From Rhizomys pruinosus (taxonomy: Eukaryota > Chordata > Mammalia > Rodentia > Spalacidae), in the NCBI GenBank assembly GCA_009823505.1, contig VZQC01009509.1, positions 222,871 through 286,870 on the forward strand: a stretch of DNA of 64,000 nucleotides. The letters run 5' to 3'. Position 1 is the first letter of the stretch; the number at the start of each line of letters is the position of its first letter. The notes below the pieces were generated by a model. The model saw only the letters and a list, made by a program, of their open reading frames with translations, did no database searches and was not told the DNA's origin. The position numbers and the translations under genes are program-made. Positions 1-12,419 of the stretch are shown piece after piece.

Positions 1-168
1 AGACTTAGAAAGTCAGAGCACCTTCCTGGGGTTCCAAAAGTATATTATATAGATAAGTGCAGGTACATAAATTTTCTTTCAGGCTTTATTTTTTTAAACT
101 TTAAGCAGAAGGCCAGTGGAATACTACGTAGAACACATTCTGCATTTCCATGGATAAACAACTTGCTT

Positions 169-184
169 CCACTGGAGGGCGCAG
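169..184 (+). promoter_or_regulatory. Candidate CTCF site (plus)
   Basis: CCACTGGAGGGCGCAG matches the CTCF core well. Motif only. Confidence 0.4.
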
Positions 185-636
185 TTTGCTAGTGTAGCTG
201 CTTTCCGCAGTTCCTTTAATGACTATATTTGATAAATAATATCAGAAACGGAATATTCCCAAAACACAAGTAAAAATGCTGAAAAATTCATAAAACTCTA
301 ATAAATGAAATTTTGCCAAATGGAAATTGGGCCTTATTACTCAAATAACTAGATATTTAATTAAACAAGTGATTTATAAACTAAACCTAATCATTATTCT
401 TTTGTTATCTGTTTTGAATATAATGCTTGGATTTGGGGCTATTAATACTATAAATACATATGCTAAAAGTTCACGATTAAGATATGTTCTCACCCATAAT
501 ATTATGATTGCTTTCTTTAGCAGTCTAGGCACTTAGCTAATTCTGTATAAAATATAAATGACTTTTGCTTTTGTATTAGAAGTGAAAGTGATACATAGAA
601 CATGTATTAATATCTAGTGTAAGAGTAAACATGAAT

Positions 637-808
637 TTATTTATTTATTTATTTATTTATTTTTGGTCTTTTTGAGACAGGGTCTCCCTGTAGCCCCAGC
701 TGGCCTGGAACTATGCTATGTAGACCAGGTTGGCTTTGAACTCACAGAGATCCTCTTGCTCCTGCCTCCTGAGTGCTGGGATTAAAGGCGTGCAACACCA
801 CACCTTCT
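637..808 (-). repeat. B1 SINE (minus), with TTTA-rich tail
   Basis: It reads GAGACAGGGTCTCCCTGTAG through GGGATTAAAGGCGTG, preceded by (TTTA)n. Confidence 0.92.
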
Positions 809-959
809 TAACATGAATTTAATAAGCACAAAGTTAATAAATGTACTTAACTGAAATTTCTTCCTGTTATTATATGTCTCATATAGTATTGAGATTATTA
901 GATATGTTCATGTTTAAAACAAGTAATATGAATTTATTTAATAATTAATAAATAATAGT

Positions 960-1150
960 ATTATACACTACTAGGTATTAGCACAGTTGTATGTTTCTTA
1001 ACTTTCCTGTGTTTACTTAATCCTTACCACAACCACGTTTTCCATTACATAAATGAAGAATCAAAGGCGCCAAGTCTAAGTTCACATAGGTGGTACCAAG
1101 ACTCACTGAAGTAGCCTCTTCCAGGCCAGGGCCTAGACTTCATCAGTATT
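960..1150 (+). repeat. MIR-like ancient SINE
   Basis: TTAATCCTTACCACAACC followed by ATAAATGAAGAATC and AAGTTCACATAG follows the MIR order. It is strongly diverged. Confidence 0.5.
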
Positions 1151-1446
1151 CAGCACTGTGTTAAGCAGTTAATGCCCACCACTGCTATTCAATGGTTTTC
1201 ATGTTAGACATAAAAGGCAGACACTTTCCATTGTGGGTTGGTCTGTCAAAGATAAGCTTTCAAACTTTTTGTGTTTTCTGCTTGGACTAAGTTGATAGAA
1301 GCCCTGTCATTTTAATGACTTAGATAAGTCTTGTGGCAGATTATGTAATTGTGGATCCCAGCAGTTCATTATTTCTCCCACCCAGTAATTGAACACTAGT
1401 ACTTTTAAAAATATACTCTATTTTATGTATAAGAAGACAATTTACA

Positions 1447-1647
1447 GGGCTGGAGAGATGGCCTAGTGGTTAAGAGCGCCGCTGCTCTTACAGAGGACCG
1501 GTTCATTCCCAGCACCAACAGGACTAGCTGAAACCTGTCTTACTCCAGTTCCAGGGGAATCATGCCCTCTTCTGACCTCTGCGACATTGCAGGACAGGGT
1601 ACAGACCTGCATGCAACAGTACATTCATACACATTAAAAAAAAAAAA
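1447..1647 (+). repeat. B2-superfamily (B3-like) SINE
   Basis: It starts GGGCTGGAGAGATGGCC with Pol III boxes, then AACTCCAGTTCCAGGGG-type body and A tail. Confidence 0.9.
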
Positions 1648-2131
1648 GGCTGAGAGTGCTAGGTTAAACGACGTTTCAGACGTTATCACAACATGGCAGA
1701 TAATATTCAGATATAAATCTGACCTTGACCAGACACAGGTGAATTGCATGCAGAAGTATTAATAGAATAAAAAAAAAAGAACAATTACTATTGTCATACA
1801 TGGAATTATGATAAGTAAGAAGAAAAGGACAAATTTCATTACAAAAACCCTTCCATGAGAATAAATTTAAAAATAAACCACTTTTTCTAAGTGTGCTAAG
1901 TTAGAAAAGTGTATTCAATAAATAGCCTTGTCTAACTCCTGTTGCACTATTGGTCAATGGAATGAAAACAAAAGCCTTAGCTTTTCACAGTCAACTGACT
2001 GCCTCAAAGGAATGACACAGGTTGGATTCTTTTGAAATGCAAAAATGGTTCTGCTACTTCAGTACACAGGGAGTTGCAGGTACATATCCACTCACAAGAA
2101 AAATAAACTATGATGGAAGTGGGAAAAAAAA

Positions 2132-2274
2132 TTTTTTTTTTTTGTCTTTTTGAGATAGAGTCTCCCTGTAGCCCCAGCTGTCCTGGAACTCACTCTGTAG
2201 ACTAGGCTGGCCTTGAACTCCAAAGATCCGCTGACTCTGCCTCCCAAGTCCTAGGATTAAAGGCGCCCGGCGTG
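2132..2274 (-). repeat. B1 SINE (minus) with target-site duplication
   Basis: This B1 core in reverse is flanked on both sides by GGAAAAAAAATTTTTTT. Confidence 0.92.
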
Positions 2275-2915
2275 GAAAAAAAATTTTTTTAAAGCTTTAC
2301 AACCGCTTTCATGAATCTCGTGTCCTTTGGTTTATCTCCCTTCTATCCTGCCTCCTGTCCGTCCCTCAGAGTAAAAGCCCAGCCTTCACTCGCTTCCGCT
2401 ATGAATGGCCACATGATCAGCTGTCCTGTGGGAGTTCCCAGGATGTCCTTAAAGTCGAGGCCTTGTGCTCCCTCAGTCTTGCTCCTTCTTGCCCCCTACT
2501 GCCCCCCACAAGGCAGGCAGAGCATCTAGGCCTTGTTCAGCCATTTTTGGTCCTTGGCACAGGACCCAATAACAGCGATAGGAAAGGAATCCCCCCTTCC
2601 CTAATCCTCTATATGGAGGGGTTTTCTGCTGCTGTTTTGTTTTGTTTGTTTCCTATTACCTGCAGCAGCGTCAAGTTCTATCAACAGATCCCGATAGGGG
2701 ATAGGGTTTAAGAGCCTATTTTTTCTCTCTTTTGAGTTTAGTCAGCACTTAGTCAACAGCCACTATCAGTGGAGTGAGTCTGCCATGAGGTCAACAAATA
2801 CCTTTAATTTTAATGTTTTAAAATGAGCATTTTCTCATTTTTATCCTGTGTCTTTAAAGGTTACTTATACCCCTTGTTCAAAATTAATTGTAAAGATTGT
2901 CAATAAGAAATGATA
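2275..2915. other. No gene recognised (about 640 bp)
   Basis: Moderately GC-rich sequence contains short overlapping open frames only. It shows no splice-bounded exon or repeat that I can name. Confidence 0.5.
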
Positions 2916-2916
2916 A

Positions 2917-3045
2917 CCTGGCTAGGTGTACTGGCTTACCTTTTAATTACAGGACTCATGAGGCAAAGGCAGGTGGATCTCTATGAGTTAGAGGCCAGCC
3001 TGGCCTACATATCCAGTCCCAGGCCAACTGGTGTGTGGCCTACTT
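2917..3045 (+). repeat. Diverged B1 SINE
   Basis: GGCAAAGGCAGGTGGATCTC and GAGGCCAGCCTGGCCTACAT follow the B1 order. Confidence 0.75.
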
Positions 3046-3303
3046 TGAAGCATCAATTATTAAAGTACATTAATTCATTTCTCTTTTGTAGCCAAGAAAA
3101 TATTACTTTGGAAGGCAACTATGTGCACTGCTGTGCCAGCATCACACAGGAAAGTGTAATCTAGACTGAGTGTGCTCTCTCTTAAATCTATATTTTGAAA
3201 TTTTAACCTCCAATAGGATAATAATGGTTGGTGGGATTTATGGAAGGTAAAATAGGTTTAGATAAGGTCATGACTGTGGAGATCCTATGTACTTGCTTAT
3301 AAG

Positions 3304-3445
3304 AGCCGGGTACATCCCAGTAATCTCAACACTTCAGAGGGCTGAGTCTGGGGAACTGTCATGAGCTTGAACCAGATTGACACATACTGAGTTCTGATTA
3401 TGTGAGCTACATAGTGAGACCTTGTCTAAAACAAATATCCACAAA
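3304..3445 (+). repeat. Very diverged B1-like (proto-B1) SINE
   Basis: GCCGGG, CCAGTAATCTCAACACTT and GAGACCTTGTCTAAAAC appear in B1 order. Confidence 0.6.
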
Positions 3446-4080
3446 CAATAACAACAAAATGATGATCACCTGAGCTCATACCCAGGAAGAGGGCCTCACT
3501 AAGAGCTTCACTGTTCTGAAGTCTTGTTCATGGACTTCAAGCCTCGGACAAAATATAGGGCTGTCTTTGCAATCTAGATTGACTAAGATGGGCACTGTGA
3601 CCTTTTTTTTTAATTAACAGCGCAATCCAGTAGAAGGTTCAGACTGCAGCTATACAGGTCTGAAAATACTTTTTATTTTATGCTGCCAGTTTTTGGAATT
3701 TAGGGTTGTGACTTTTTTGACCCACCCATTTTCTATAAAAGGAACTTACAGCTCCTTGGCTTTTCCCAGCATTGTGCTGTGTCTGCTCAGACACAGTCCT
3801 GATTCTGCTGCTCTCCCACCCGTCCAGTCAGTGTTTGTGTGCTCATTTTCTCTGTCTTATTATGGCTTCAGGCCTGATGTTTATGTATTATTTTTTTTTT
3901 ACTGGTTGTGTTTTGTAGTTTGTGACAGGGGATATTTAATAAAGTTATTGCTGTCAGAAAAAAATAAAATAAAAATAAGAGCTAAGTCAAGAAATAAAGC
4001 AAAAAAATTAGCACTTTCAGATTTGTTCATTTTTCCTGCAAATTTCATAATTTCATTTTCCTTATAGTTAAATAAATACC
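3446..4080. other. No gene recognised (about 635 bp)
   Basis: AT-rich sequence with an open frame at 3,693-4,067 that has no recognisable domain and no exon signals. Confidence 0.45.
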
Positions 4081-4200
4081 AATGTATGTATATGATAACC
4101 ACATTTTACTTCATTCATCTGTGGATGGTCATCTAAGCTGTTCCATTTCTTTACTTGTGAATAGAGTAGCAATAGATGTTTCTTAATCTGTGCTTTTATA
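4081..4200 (-). mobile_element. L1 ORF2 3'-end fragment (minus)
   Basis: CATCTGTGGATGGTCATC followed by GTGAATAGAGTAGCAATA is the reverse of the L1 ORF2 C-terminal coding end. Confidence 0.7.
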
Positions 4201-4289
4201 GAATCTTTGCTATATGAATAAAATAAAAATATAATCGCAAATTTATTTGATAGAATATCTATTATTAATTGAATATTTTAATTATAAAA

Positions 4290-4290
4290 N
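4290..4290. other. Single ambiguous base (N)
   Basis: This is the only N in the window. AT-rich sequence on its left changes sharply to GC-richer sequence on its right, so it may mark a collapsed gap or a join. Confidence 0.9.
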
Positions 4291-4501
4291 TCGCCTGTTC
4301 AGCGCTCTACAGTCTTAACTCCCGCCTGGGCACTCACTCACCACACATCAGTGTCCATGCTGCAGGCACTCTCTGATTTCCCAGGCTGGCATCTGCTTGC
4401 TTTTTCCCCAGCCAAATTCTGCTAGCCAAGACCACACTTGCCTGATGGGCTAAAATTACACATGAAAAGTAACAGCCGGGAGTCCCCTCTGGTTGTAAGA
4501 A

Positions 4502-4775
4502 GGACCTGTTTATTTATTCACAGCATTCTGTTTTTACACCCAGAGTGACATCATATCTCAGGGCCCATGCTCAGCCTGCTTTCTTATACAGTACAGAACC
4601 ACCTACCCAGGGGTGGCACCACCCACAGTGGGCTGGGCCCTCCCACGTTACTCAACAATCTAGAAAATACTCCACAGACATGGCCACAGGCCAGTCCAAT
4701 GGAGCCAATTTTCCAATTGAGAGTCCCATAACCCAGGTATGTCAAGTTTACACTAAAGCTATCCAGCACACCATC
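4502..4775 (+). repeat. Rodent interspersed repeat (family not named)
   Basis: The core CCCACAGTGGGCTGGGCCCT, with CATGCTCAGCCTGCTTTCTT before it, also occurs at 33,030 and 38,750. It is the same family that carries the minisatellite progenitor. I recall it as widespread in rodent genomes but cannot name it safely. Confidence 0.75.
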
Positions 4776-5165
4776 ATGTCTTTAAATACTGGATATGCAT
4801 GTATTGAAGGAGATGTTATAATAGTAGGTTTCCATATGGCTTTTCAAAGGCCCTTCTTATGTCGGTCAGCTTTCCCCTTACTCCCTCCTTGGCCACGCCC
4901 TACCATTCATCACCCATGTAACCCTTCCTATTCCATTATTCCCCTCTCCCCCTTCACATCACTGCATTCTATCTCATACCACGCCCCCCAACCCATGGAC
5001 CCGTACTGATTTCATGACTTGTACGGATTTTCCTATTGAAACATATCTAAAGATTCAAAACTACCATGCACTTACAGGAGATAATATGCAGTTTGTCTTT
5101 CTGGGTCTGGGTTACCTCATGTAGGATGATTTTCTCCAGTTCCATCCACTTTCTGTGAACTTCAT
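4776..5165 (-). mobile_element. L1 3' UTR and ORF2 end (minus)
   Basis: ACCTCATGTAGGATGATTTT and TCTCCAGTTCCATCCA are the reverse of the L1 ORF2 end; C/T-rich 3' UTR lies before it. The same L1 continues at 5,775 after an insertion. Confidence 0.82.
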
Positions 5166-5774
5166 TTTTTTTTTTTTATGTTAGAAAAGTTGTGTCTTTA
5201 CTTTAGAAATCTAACACAAGCAAAAATGGGAATAACATCAGAATTCCACCAACACAAGTTTCATTTTAGCAAATGTAACTTTTACATATGTATATATTTG
5301 TACACAAAACACAATCATATTTCTACATCATTAGTATAATTTGCTTTTTTTCTGCAATGAAATCATGTCTTTTTCCTTATCAGTAAATACAGACTTATTC
5401 AAACATATTGCATGTCTGCTTTGTTACTTAGACTATTATTCCCAGTATTTCTCTGTTCTCACAGTACTATGGCAATGTAATCAAATACACACAGGAGGTG
5501 TTTCCTCACCTTTCCTATTCTGCAGACCACTCAGGGGCCATTGGGCTCCTAAACAGTGGCTCTAGGCTTTTCTGCAGGCTAGAATGTCCCATGCAACTTT
5601 TGTTTCTTTGTTTCTATTCTGTATTGCTGGTGGTTGGACAAAGAGCAAGGCACCTGCCTGGCAAATGCTCTACCACTAAGGCACATCTCAAGTCCCCTAG
5701 TTTATTTATTTCATACTTCTGTGTTGTTTCTCTGTGTGTAGATTTGTACATTTGTATCCATCCAGTGCATTAAG
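5166..5774 (-). mobile_element. Insertion splitting an L1, possibly a retrocopy with poly(A)
   Basis: The L1 coding order stops at GAACTTCA and resumes at TTTCTTACAGCTGAAAAAT. The insert begins with a 12-T run (poly(A) on the minus strand), as a minus-strand retrocopied 3' UTR would. It includes an ID-like SINE near 5,617-5,700. The source transcript is unknown. Confidence 0.5.
5617..5700 (-). repeat. ID-like SINE (minus)
   Basis: GGCAAATGCTCTACCACTAAG is the reverse of the ID element Pol III head. Confidence 0.6.
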
Positions 5775-8110
5775 ATTCATAGTCATTTTCTTACAGCTGA
5801 AAAATAACATAATGTGTAAATGTACTATACTTTCATTATCCATTATTCATCAGTTGATGGACATCTAGGTTGTGTCCATTTTCTGGCTATTGTAAATAGA
5901 GCAGCAATGAACATGGATGAACAAGTATCTTGGTAGTAAGATATATAGAGTCCTTTGGGTATAAATGCAAGAGTAGTATGGTTGGATCCGTGGTAGATCT
6001 ACTTTTAGCTTTTTGAAGAACCCCCTCACCAACATCCATAGTGACTGCACCACTTGCACACTCACCAACAGTGAATCAGTGTTCTTTTTTCCTCATATCC
6101 TTCCCAGCCTTTGTCATCCTTTATTTTTAGAACTTAGCCATTCTGAATGGGATAAGACAAAACCTCAAAGTAGTTTTAATGTGCAGGTCCCTGATGGCTA
6201 AAGATGTTGAATATTAAAAAAATTCTCAACCATTTGTGTTTCATCTTTTTAGAAATCTCTGTTTAGTTTCTTGTTCCAATTTTTAATTTTTGATGTTTAG
6301 TTTTTTTAAGTTCTTTGTATATTCTAGATGCTAACCTTCCATCAGATATAGACCTAGTAAAGATTTTCCCATTCTGTAGTCTGCCTCTACATGCAAATGA
6401 TGGTGTTCCTCACTGTACATGTACAGATATGCACCCTGTACCCCCAGCTTTTTAGTTTCCTGAAGACTCATTTGTCAGTTGTTGATCTTAATGCTTGAAC
6501 TAATGTTTTCCTCCAAGTCCTTTCTTGTGCCTATAGAGTCCAGTATATTCTCTACTTTATCAAATTCAGGGTATCAGGTCATATGTTGAGGTGCTTAATC
6601 AATTTGGATTTGAATTTTGTGAAGGGTGAGAGATAGGGGTATGTTTTCATTCTTTTGCATGCAGCTATCTTGTTTGATCAGCTCCTGGACATGCATTATT
6701 TTCTCAAATTTATATTTATTCCCTTTGTCAAAATTCAGGTGACTGTAAGTGCATGGACTTAAATCTGTGTCTTCACTTCTGTGTCTGTTCTTATCACAGT
6801 GTGATACTGTTTCTAATACTCCAATCCTGCAATATAATTTGGAAATACAGATGACTGATGCTTCTAATGCTTCTTCTATTTTTCATGTTTGTTCTATCTT
6901 GGACTTCTTGTATTTCTATATGAATATTGAGATTATTTTTCAATTTCTGTTGGAATTTTAATAGAGACTGCATTGAATCTGTAGATTATTTCTGATAGGA
7001 TGGCCATTTTCACAGTATCAATATCCTACTAAACCATGAGAATGGGAAGTCTTTCCGTCTTCTGATATCGTCTACAATTTCTTTCTTCAATGTCTTTAAG
7101 TTTTTACTATATAAGTCTTTCAAGTCCTTGGTTAGATTCATTCCAAAATATTTTATTTTACTGAGGCTATCATGAATGGAATTGTTTCCCTGGACTGTTT
7201 TTGGTGAGTTTGTTGTTGGTATATAGGAAGACTACTGATTTTTGTGTGTTAGTTTTATATACTGCTACTTTGTTGAATGTGTTTATCAGCTCCAGGAGTT
7301 TTCTGGTTTAGTCTTTAGAATATTTAATATATAGAATCATGTCATCTACAAATAAGGATACTTTGAGATCTTTCCGATTTATGTTCCCTTTTCCTATTGC
7401 CCTAAACATCTAGCACTACATTGAACAGAATGGAAAGTGTGAACATTCTTACCTTGTTCCTGAATTAAGTGGAAGTGCTTTGAGTTTTTCTCCACTCAGT
7501 GTGGTGTTGGCTGTGTGCTTGTTTTATGATGCCTTTATTATGTTGAGATATGTCCCCTGTACCTCTAGATTCATCATGGCTTTTATCAGGAAGAGATGTT
7601 GGATTTTGTGAAAGGCCTTCTCTGCATCCAATGAGGTGATCCTATGGTCTGTTTGTGTGGAGGATTATACTTATTCATTTAAGTATGTTGAACCATCACC
7701 GTATCTCTGAGATTGAGTAAACTTGAATTTGAGGTGCTGTTCCGTTTCATTTGTGAGTATTTTATTGAGAATTTTTGCACTGATGTTTGTCAGAAAGGTT
7801 GGCCTATAACTGTCTCTTTTATGTTGGATCTTTGGTTTTTGTATCAGAGTAATACTGGCTTCAAAAATAATTTGTATGTGCTTCTTGCTTTTCCATATTA
7901 TGCATTTATTTGAGAGTGTATTGATAGTCGTTCTTCTTTAGGTCTGGTAGTATTTTGTGCTCTGTCCATCTGGTCCAAGGTTTTTTCTTTTTTAGATGGC
8001 ACATTCTAATTACTGTTCCTACTTTATTGTTATGAGTCTATTCAAATTGTTTACTTCATCTTGGTTTGATTTTGGTAAGTCATACATACCTTGAAATTAA
8101 CTCACATCTT
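5775..8110 (-). mobile_element. L1 ORF2 body (minus), degenerate
   Basis: Long reverse L1 ORF2 sequence runs from the C-terminal end (5,850-6,130) into the reverse transcriptase part (7,700-7,900). Many stops and frameshifts make it dead. Around 8,110-8,170 the order jumps back, so a second L1 starts. Confidence 0.85.
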
Positions 8111-10180
8111 TTAGATTTTTCAGTTTAGAGGAATATAGTGTTTAAAGCATGCTATCCAGAGATTTAGTGCTTCCATATGAATTTTAGGATTTTTTTCTAA
8201 TTCTGTGAGAAATTCTATGGGGGTTTTGATTGGGATTGCATTTAATTTATGTATTGTTTTTGGTAGGAGGTTCATTTTCAGAGTGTCATTCTTCCAAACC
8301 TTGAGTGTAAGAGGTACTTATGTGTAAGAGACACCTTCCAGTGTCTTCCTCAATCTCTTTCTTTAAACACCTAAAATTTTCATTGTAGAGATCTTTAATG
8401 TTTATTCTGAGATATTTTAAGGCTATTGTGAATGAGAGAGTTTCCATGTACTCTTTCTTCAATTGCTTGTTATTGGCAGATAGATAGATAGATTTTTGTA
8501 GATTAATTTTATAACCTGCCACTTTACTAAAAATGTTAATAATTTCTAGGAGTTTTCTGGTGAAATTTTGGCAACTCATGCAGAATATTGTATCATCTAC
8601 AAAAAGGGATAATTTGACCTCTTCTTTTCCAATTAGTATTCCTTTAATTACTTTCTCTTGTCTTATTGCTCTGGCAAGAGTTTCAAGCCCTTTATTAAGG
8701 AGTAGAGATAGAGGACAGTCTTTTAAGATTTCTGATTTTAATGGGAATGCTTCCAGTTTTTCTCCATTTAGAATGATGATCTCTGTGGGCTTATATGTAG
8801 CTTAAATTATGTTGGGATATGTTCCCTCCAGACCAATACCCTGTAGGACTTTTAACATAAATGCAATTTTAATTTTATCAAGGCCTTTTCTGCACCTATT
8901 AAGATGACATGTGATTTTGGTCTTTGAGTCCATTTATGTTATTTATGACATTTTTGGACTTATGTATATTGAACCACCTCTGCATCTGAGCAATAAAGCT
9001 GACTGAGTTATAATAGATGATCTTTTTGATGTGTGCCTGTATGGGGTTTGCAAGTATTTTGTTGAGTATCTTTGCATCTATGTTCATTAAGGATATGGGC
9101 CTATAGTTTTCTTTATTGTTGTATCTTTACCTGGTTTTGGTATTAGAATGATGTTGCCTTCATAGAAGGAATTTGGGAGTTCCCCCTCTGTTTCTTTCTT
9201 TTTGAATAATTTAAGTAGTATTGGTTTTTAAATATCTGGAAGAATTTTGATGTAAATCCATCTGAGTCTGGGCATTTTTTTAGACTCTAGGTCTTATATT
9301 ATTGTTTCAATTTCCTTATACATTATGGGTCAGCTTAGTCTGTTGACCTCTTCTAGGTTTAGTTTTCATGTTTCCCATGATTTGAGATATAGATCCATTT
9401 CTTTTAGTTTTCAAATGTAATAGAGTATAGGTTTTTAACATATTTCCTTAATCATGTTCTGGATCTTTGTGTTGTCTGTTGTGATGTTTCCCCTCTCATC
9501 TGTGATTTTGTTGATTAGGAGTTGCTCTTTCTTTCTTTTGATTAACTGGGCCAAGTGTCTATCTATCTTGTTTATCTTTTCAAAGAACCACATATTGGAT
9601 TCATGGATTCTTCATTAATTTCTGCTCTGATTTTTGTTATTTCTTCTCAACTACTAGGTTTAAATTTGGTTTGTTCTTGCCTTTCCAGATTCTTGAGTTG
9701 CAGTAAGGCATTTATGTGTGCGCTTTCAGTTTTTTTTTTAAATGTAGGCATTTAGAGCTATAAACTTCCCTCTTAAGATTATGTTTAAAGAGTCTCAGAG
9801 GTTTTAATGTGTTGCATTATCATTTTCATTTAGTTCCAGGAATACTTTTATTTCTTTTTTAATTTCTCCTTTGACACACTCATCATTCAGGAGTGTGTTA
9901 CTTAATATCCATGAATTCATGTTATTTACTAGGGCTTCTTCTGGTGATGATTTTAAGCTCTATTGTATTGTGGACTGATAGAATATATGGAATTATTTCA
10001 ACTTTTTGTATTTGTTGTGGTCTGTTTTGTGCCCCAGTATGTGGTCAGTTTTGGAGTATGTTCCATGGGGAGCTGAATAGAAAGCACCAAAATTCTTTGG
10101 TGCCTGGGTGGAATATTTGGTAGATATCTCTTAGGTCCATTTGATGTATGGTATTAATTCAGATGTCTCTCTGTTTATTC

Positions 10181-10341
10181 TTTTTTTTTTTTTTTTTGGT
10201 CTTTTCGAGACAGGGTCTCCCTGTAGCCCCAGCTGTCCTGGAACTCGCCTTGTAGACCAGGCTGGCCTTGAACTCACAAAGATCCGCCTGTCTCTGCCTC
10301 CCATGTGCTAGGATTAAAGGCGTGCGCCACCACGCCCGGCT
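10181..10341 (-). repeat. B1 SINE (minus) inside L1, with target-site duplication
   Basis: The flanks CTCTCTGTTTATTCTTT are repeated on both sides. Near-consensus B1 with a 17-T head marks a fairly young insertion. Confidence 0.94.
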
Positions 10342-10723
10342 CACTCTCTGTTTATTCTTTATTTTGTTGACCCAGAGACAGTGGGGTATGAGTGGGGCAA
10401 GTTGGGATTAATCTGTGTCTTAAAGTCCTATACTACTGTTTTTATGAAGTTGGGTGCACCAGAATTTGGTGCATACATGTTGATGATTGTAATATCTTCT
10501 TGGTTAATTGTTCCTTTGACCAGAGTGAAATGACTCTCTTCATCTCTTCAGATTAGTTTTAGTTTGTTGTCTATTTTGTCAGATATTAGAATTGCAACTC
10601 CTGCTTGTTTCTTAGTGCCATTTGCTTAGAATATTTTTTTTCCATCCTTTCAACTTAAGGTAGTACCTGACCTTGAAATTGAGATGGGTTTTTTGCAGAC
10701 AACAAAAACGGGTTTTGTTTCTT

Positions 10724-10962
10724 TTTTTATTTTTTATGTACTGTCTTTTTTATTTATTATTATTTTTTATGTACTGTTTGCATGTAGGTTGGTGCATCTG
10801 TGTTGTGCAATGCTGTGGAGGTCAGAAGAGGGTGTAAGATTCCCCTGGAACTGTAGGTAAAGATGGTTCTTAGCCGCCATGTGGGTGCTGGGAATTGAAC
10901 CTGGGTCCTCTGCAAGAGCAATTGGTGCTCTTAACAGCTGAGATATCTCTCTCCAACCCCAG
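10724..10962 (-). repeat. B3-like SINE (minus) inside L1, with target-site duplication
   Basis: GGGTTTTGTTTCTT flanks both ends. The tail carries an internal duplication of TTTTTTATGTACTGT (about 10,731 and 10,765). Confidence 0.9.
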
Positions 10963-11349
10963 GGGTTTTGTTTCTTAATCCATTCAACTAGTCTGTGACT
11001 TTTGATTGGGGAGTTCAGTCTATTGATACTTAAAGTTATTATTGAAAGATGTATATTGGTTCATTTTAATTTCTGTTTGCACTCTTGGTCTAATGTTGTG
11101 TTTCTGCAGTTATATCTTTCTTTTCTTTTTTTGCCCATTGGGCATAGTCATTCATTTCTTCAAGTCTTTGTATTGCTTCAAGAATTGCCTGAAAGGCTGG
11201 TTTTGTGCACATGAGTTCTTTCAGCCTATTCATGTTGTGGAAGACTTTTCTATCCCCTTCCACTGTAACAGACATCTTTGCTGGGTAAAGTATTCTGGGT
11301 TGGCATCCAATCTAGGGATTTTAAAATATTTTTTCTTGATTTCTCTCCA

Positions 11350-11575
11350 TGGGGCTGGAGAGATGGCTCATTGGTTAAGCACACTGGCAGTTCTTGCAGA
11401 GGACCTGAGTTTGATTCCAAGCACCCATATGGTAGCTAATAATCATCTGTAACTCCAGTTCCAAGGTATCTAATGCTCTCTTCTGACCTTGTGATCATTG
11501 TATGAAATGGGTGTACTTACACACATGCAGGGAATACATGCATACATATAAAATAATAATAAATCATAATAATTT
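11350..11575 (+). repeat. B3-like SINE (plus) in L1
   Basis: GGGGCTGGAGAGATGGCTCA head, AACTCCAGTTCCAAGG body, A-rich tail. Flanks resembling TTCTTGATTTCTC suggest a target-site duplication. Confidence 0.9.
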
Positions 11576-12110
11576 TCTTCTTGATATCTCCCTTAATCCA
11601 CATTTTCATTCAGTTGTGTGTTTTTAACTTTCCTGAGGTTGTACTTTCTGTAACTTCTATTGCTGTTGATATTAAGATTTATTCCTTTATTCAGATGAAA
11701 TGCAGGATTATTTCAATTTTCTTTATTTGTTGAAATTTGTGTTATGAACTAATATGTGGTAAATTTTAGAGAGCAGATAAGTTCTATTCTTTCCTGTTTG
11801 GGTGGAATGTTCCGTAAATGTCTATTAAATTTATTTAATTTTTATGATGTAATTTAACCGCAGACTTTCTCTGTTTATTTTTTATCTGTATCAACTGTCT
11901 ATTCCTGAGACTGGTGTGTTGAAATCACCATCACTGTGTTGCAGTTTTAGATTTTATAGTATTTATTTTTATTTTGTCATATTCAGATTGTTATTTATAT
12001 AGACACTTTTTATTGAGCATTTGTGTATTTCATACAATAGTTCCTGATCAAATTTAGGGCCTCCTCACCATGCCCCAACCCCCATCAGAACTTATAAATG
12101 ACATCATTTA
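11576..12110 (-). mobile_element. Third L1 fragment (minus), ORF2 endonuclease region and 3' UTR-like part
   Basis: It repeats a region already present near 9,700-10,140 (TTATTTCAATTTTC and ATATGTGGT cues), so it belongs to another copy. A reverse L1 3' UTR-like stretch follows at 12,010-12,110. Confidence 0.7.
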
Positions 12111-12419
12111 AGTTAAGTCCTATACAGTCAGGTTTTTGAACCCAGATGTCCTTCTGCACAAATTCATCCACTGGAGTCTAGTCAGCACATCTAAAAATGT
12201 TAAGGAAGGCATTCTCAGTAGTTTGCAGTCTAGATCTGGCCCACCACCAATTTCTCTTCCTCCACTCTGAAACCTTTTCTGAGTCGGCATGGTCCCATGT
12301 CTGTCTGAACCCAACACCAGCACAAGTTCACACTCAAACTGCAAATATTTGGTTGAAATAAATGACAAAGACAACTCGGGATCTGAAAAAAAATTAAATA
12401 ATTTGTGAGAAAGACCAAA

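Larger units (their letters stand above)
8111..11349 (-). mobile_element. Second L1 (minus): ORF2 and ORF1 C-terminal end, with SINE insertions
   Basis: RT-region coding (reverse 8,286-8,579) runs through the endonuclease region to the end of ORF1 near 11,090-11,275, where the minus strand encodes the conserved ORF1 C-terminal domain (KVFHNM-type motif). It is interrupted by a B1 and a B3-like SINE. No intact ORF2 remains. Confidence 0.87.
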
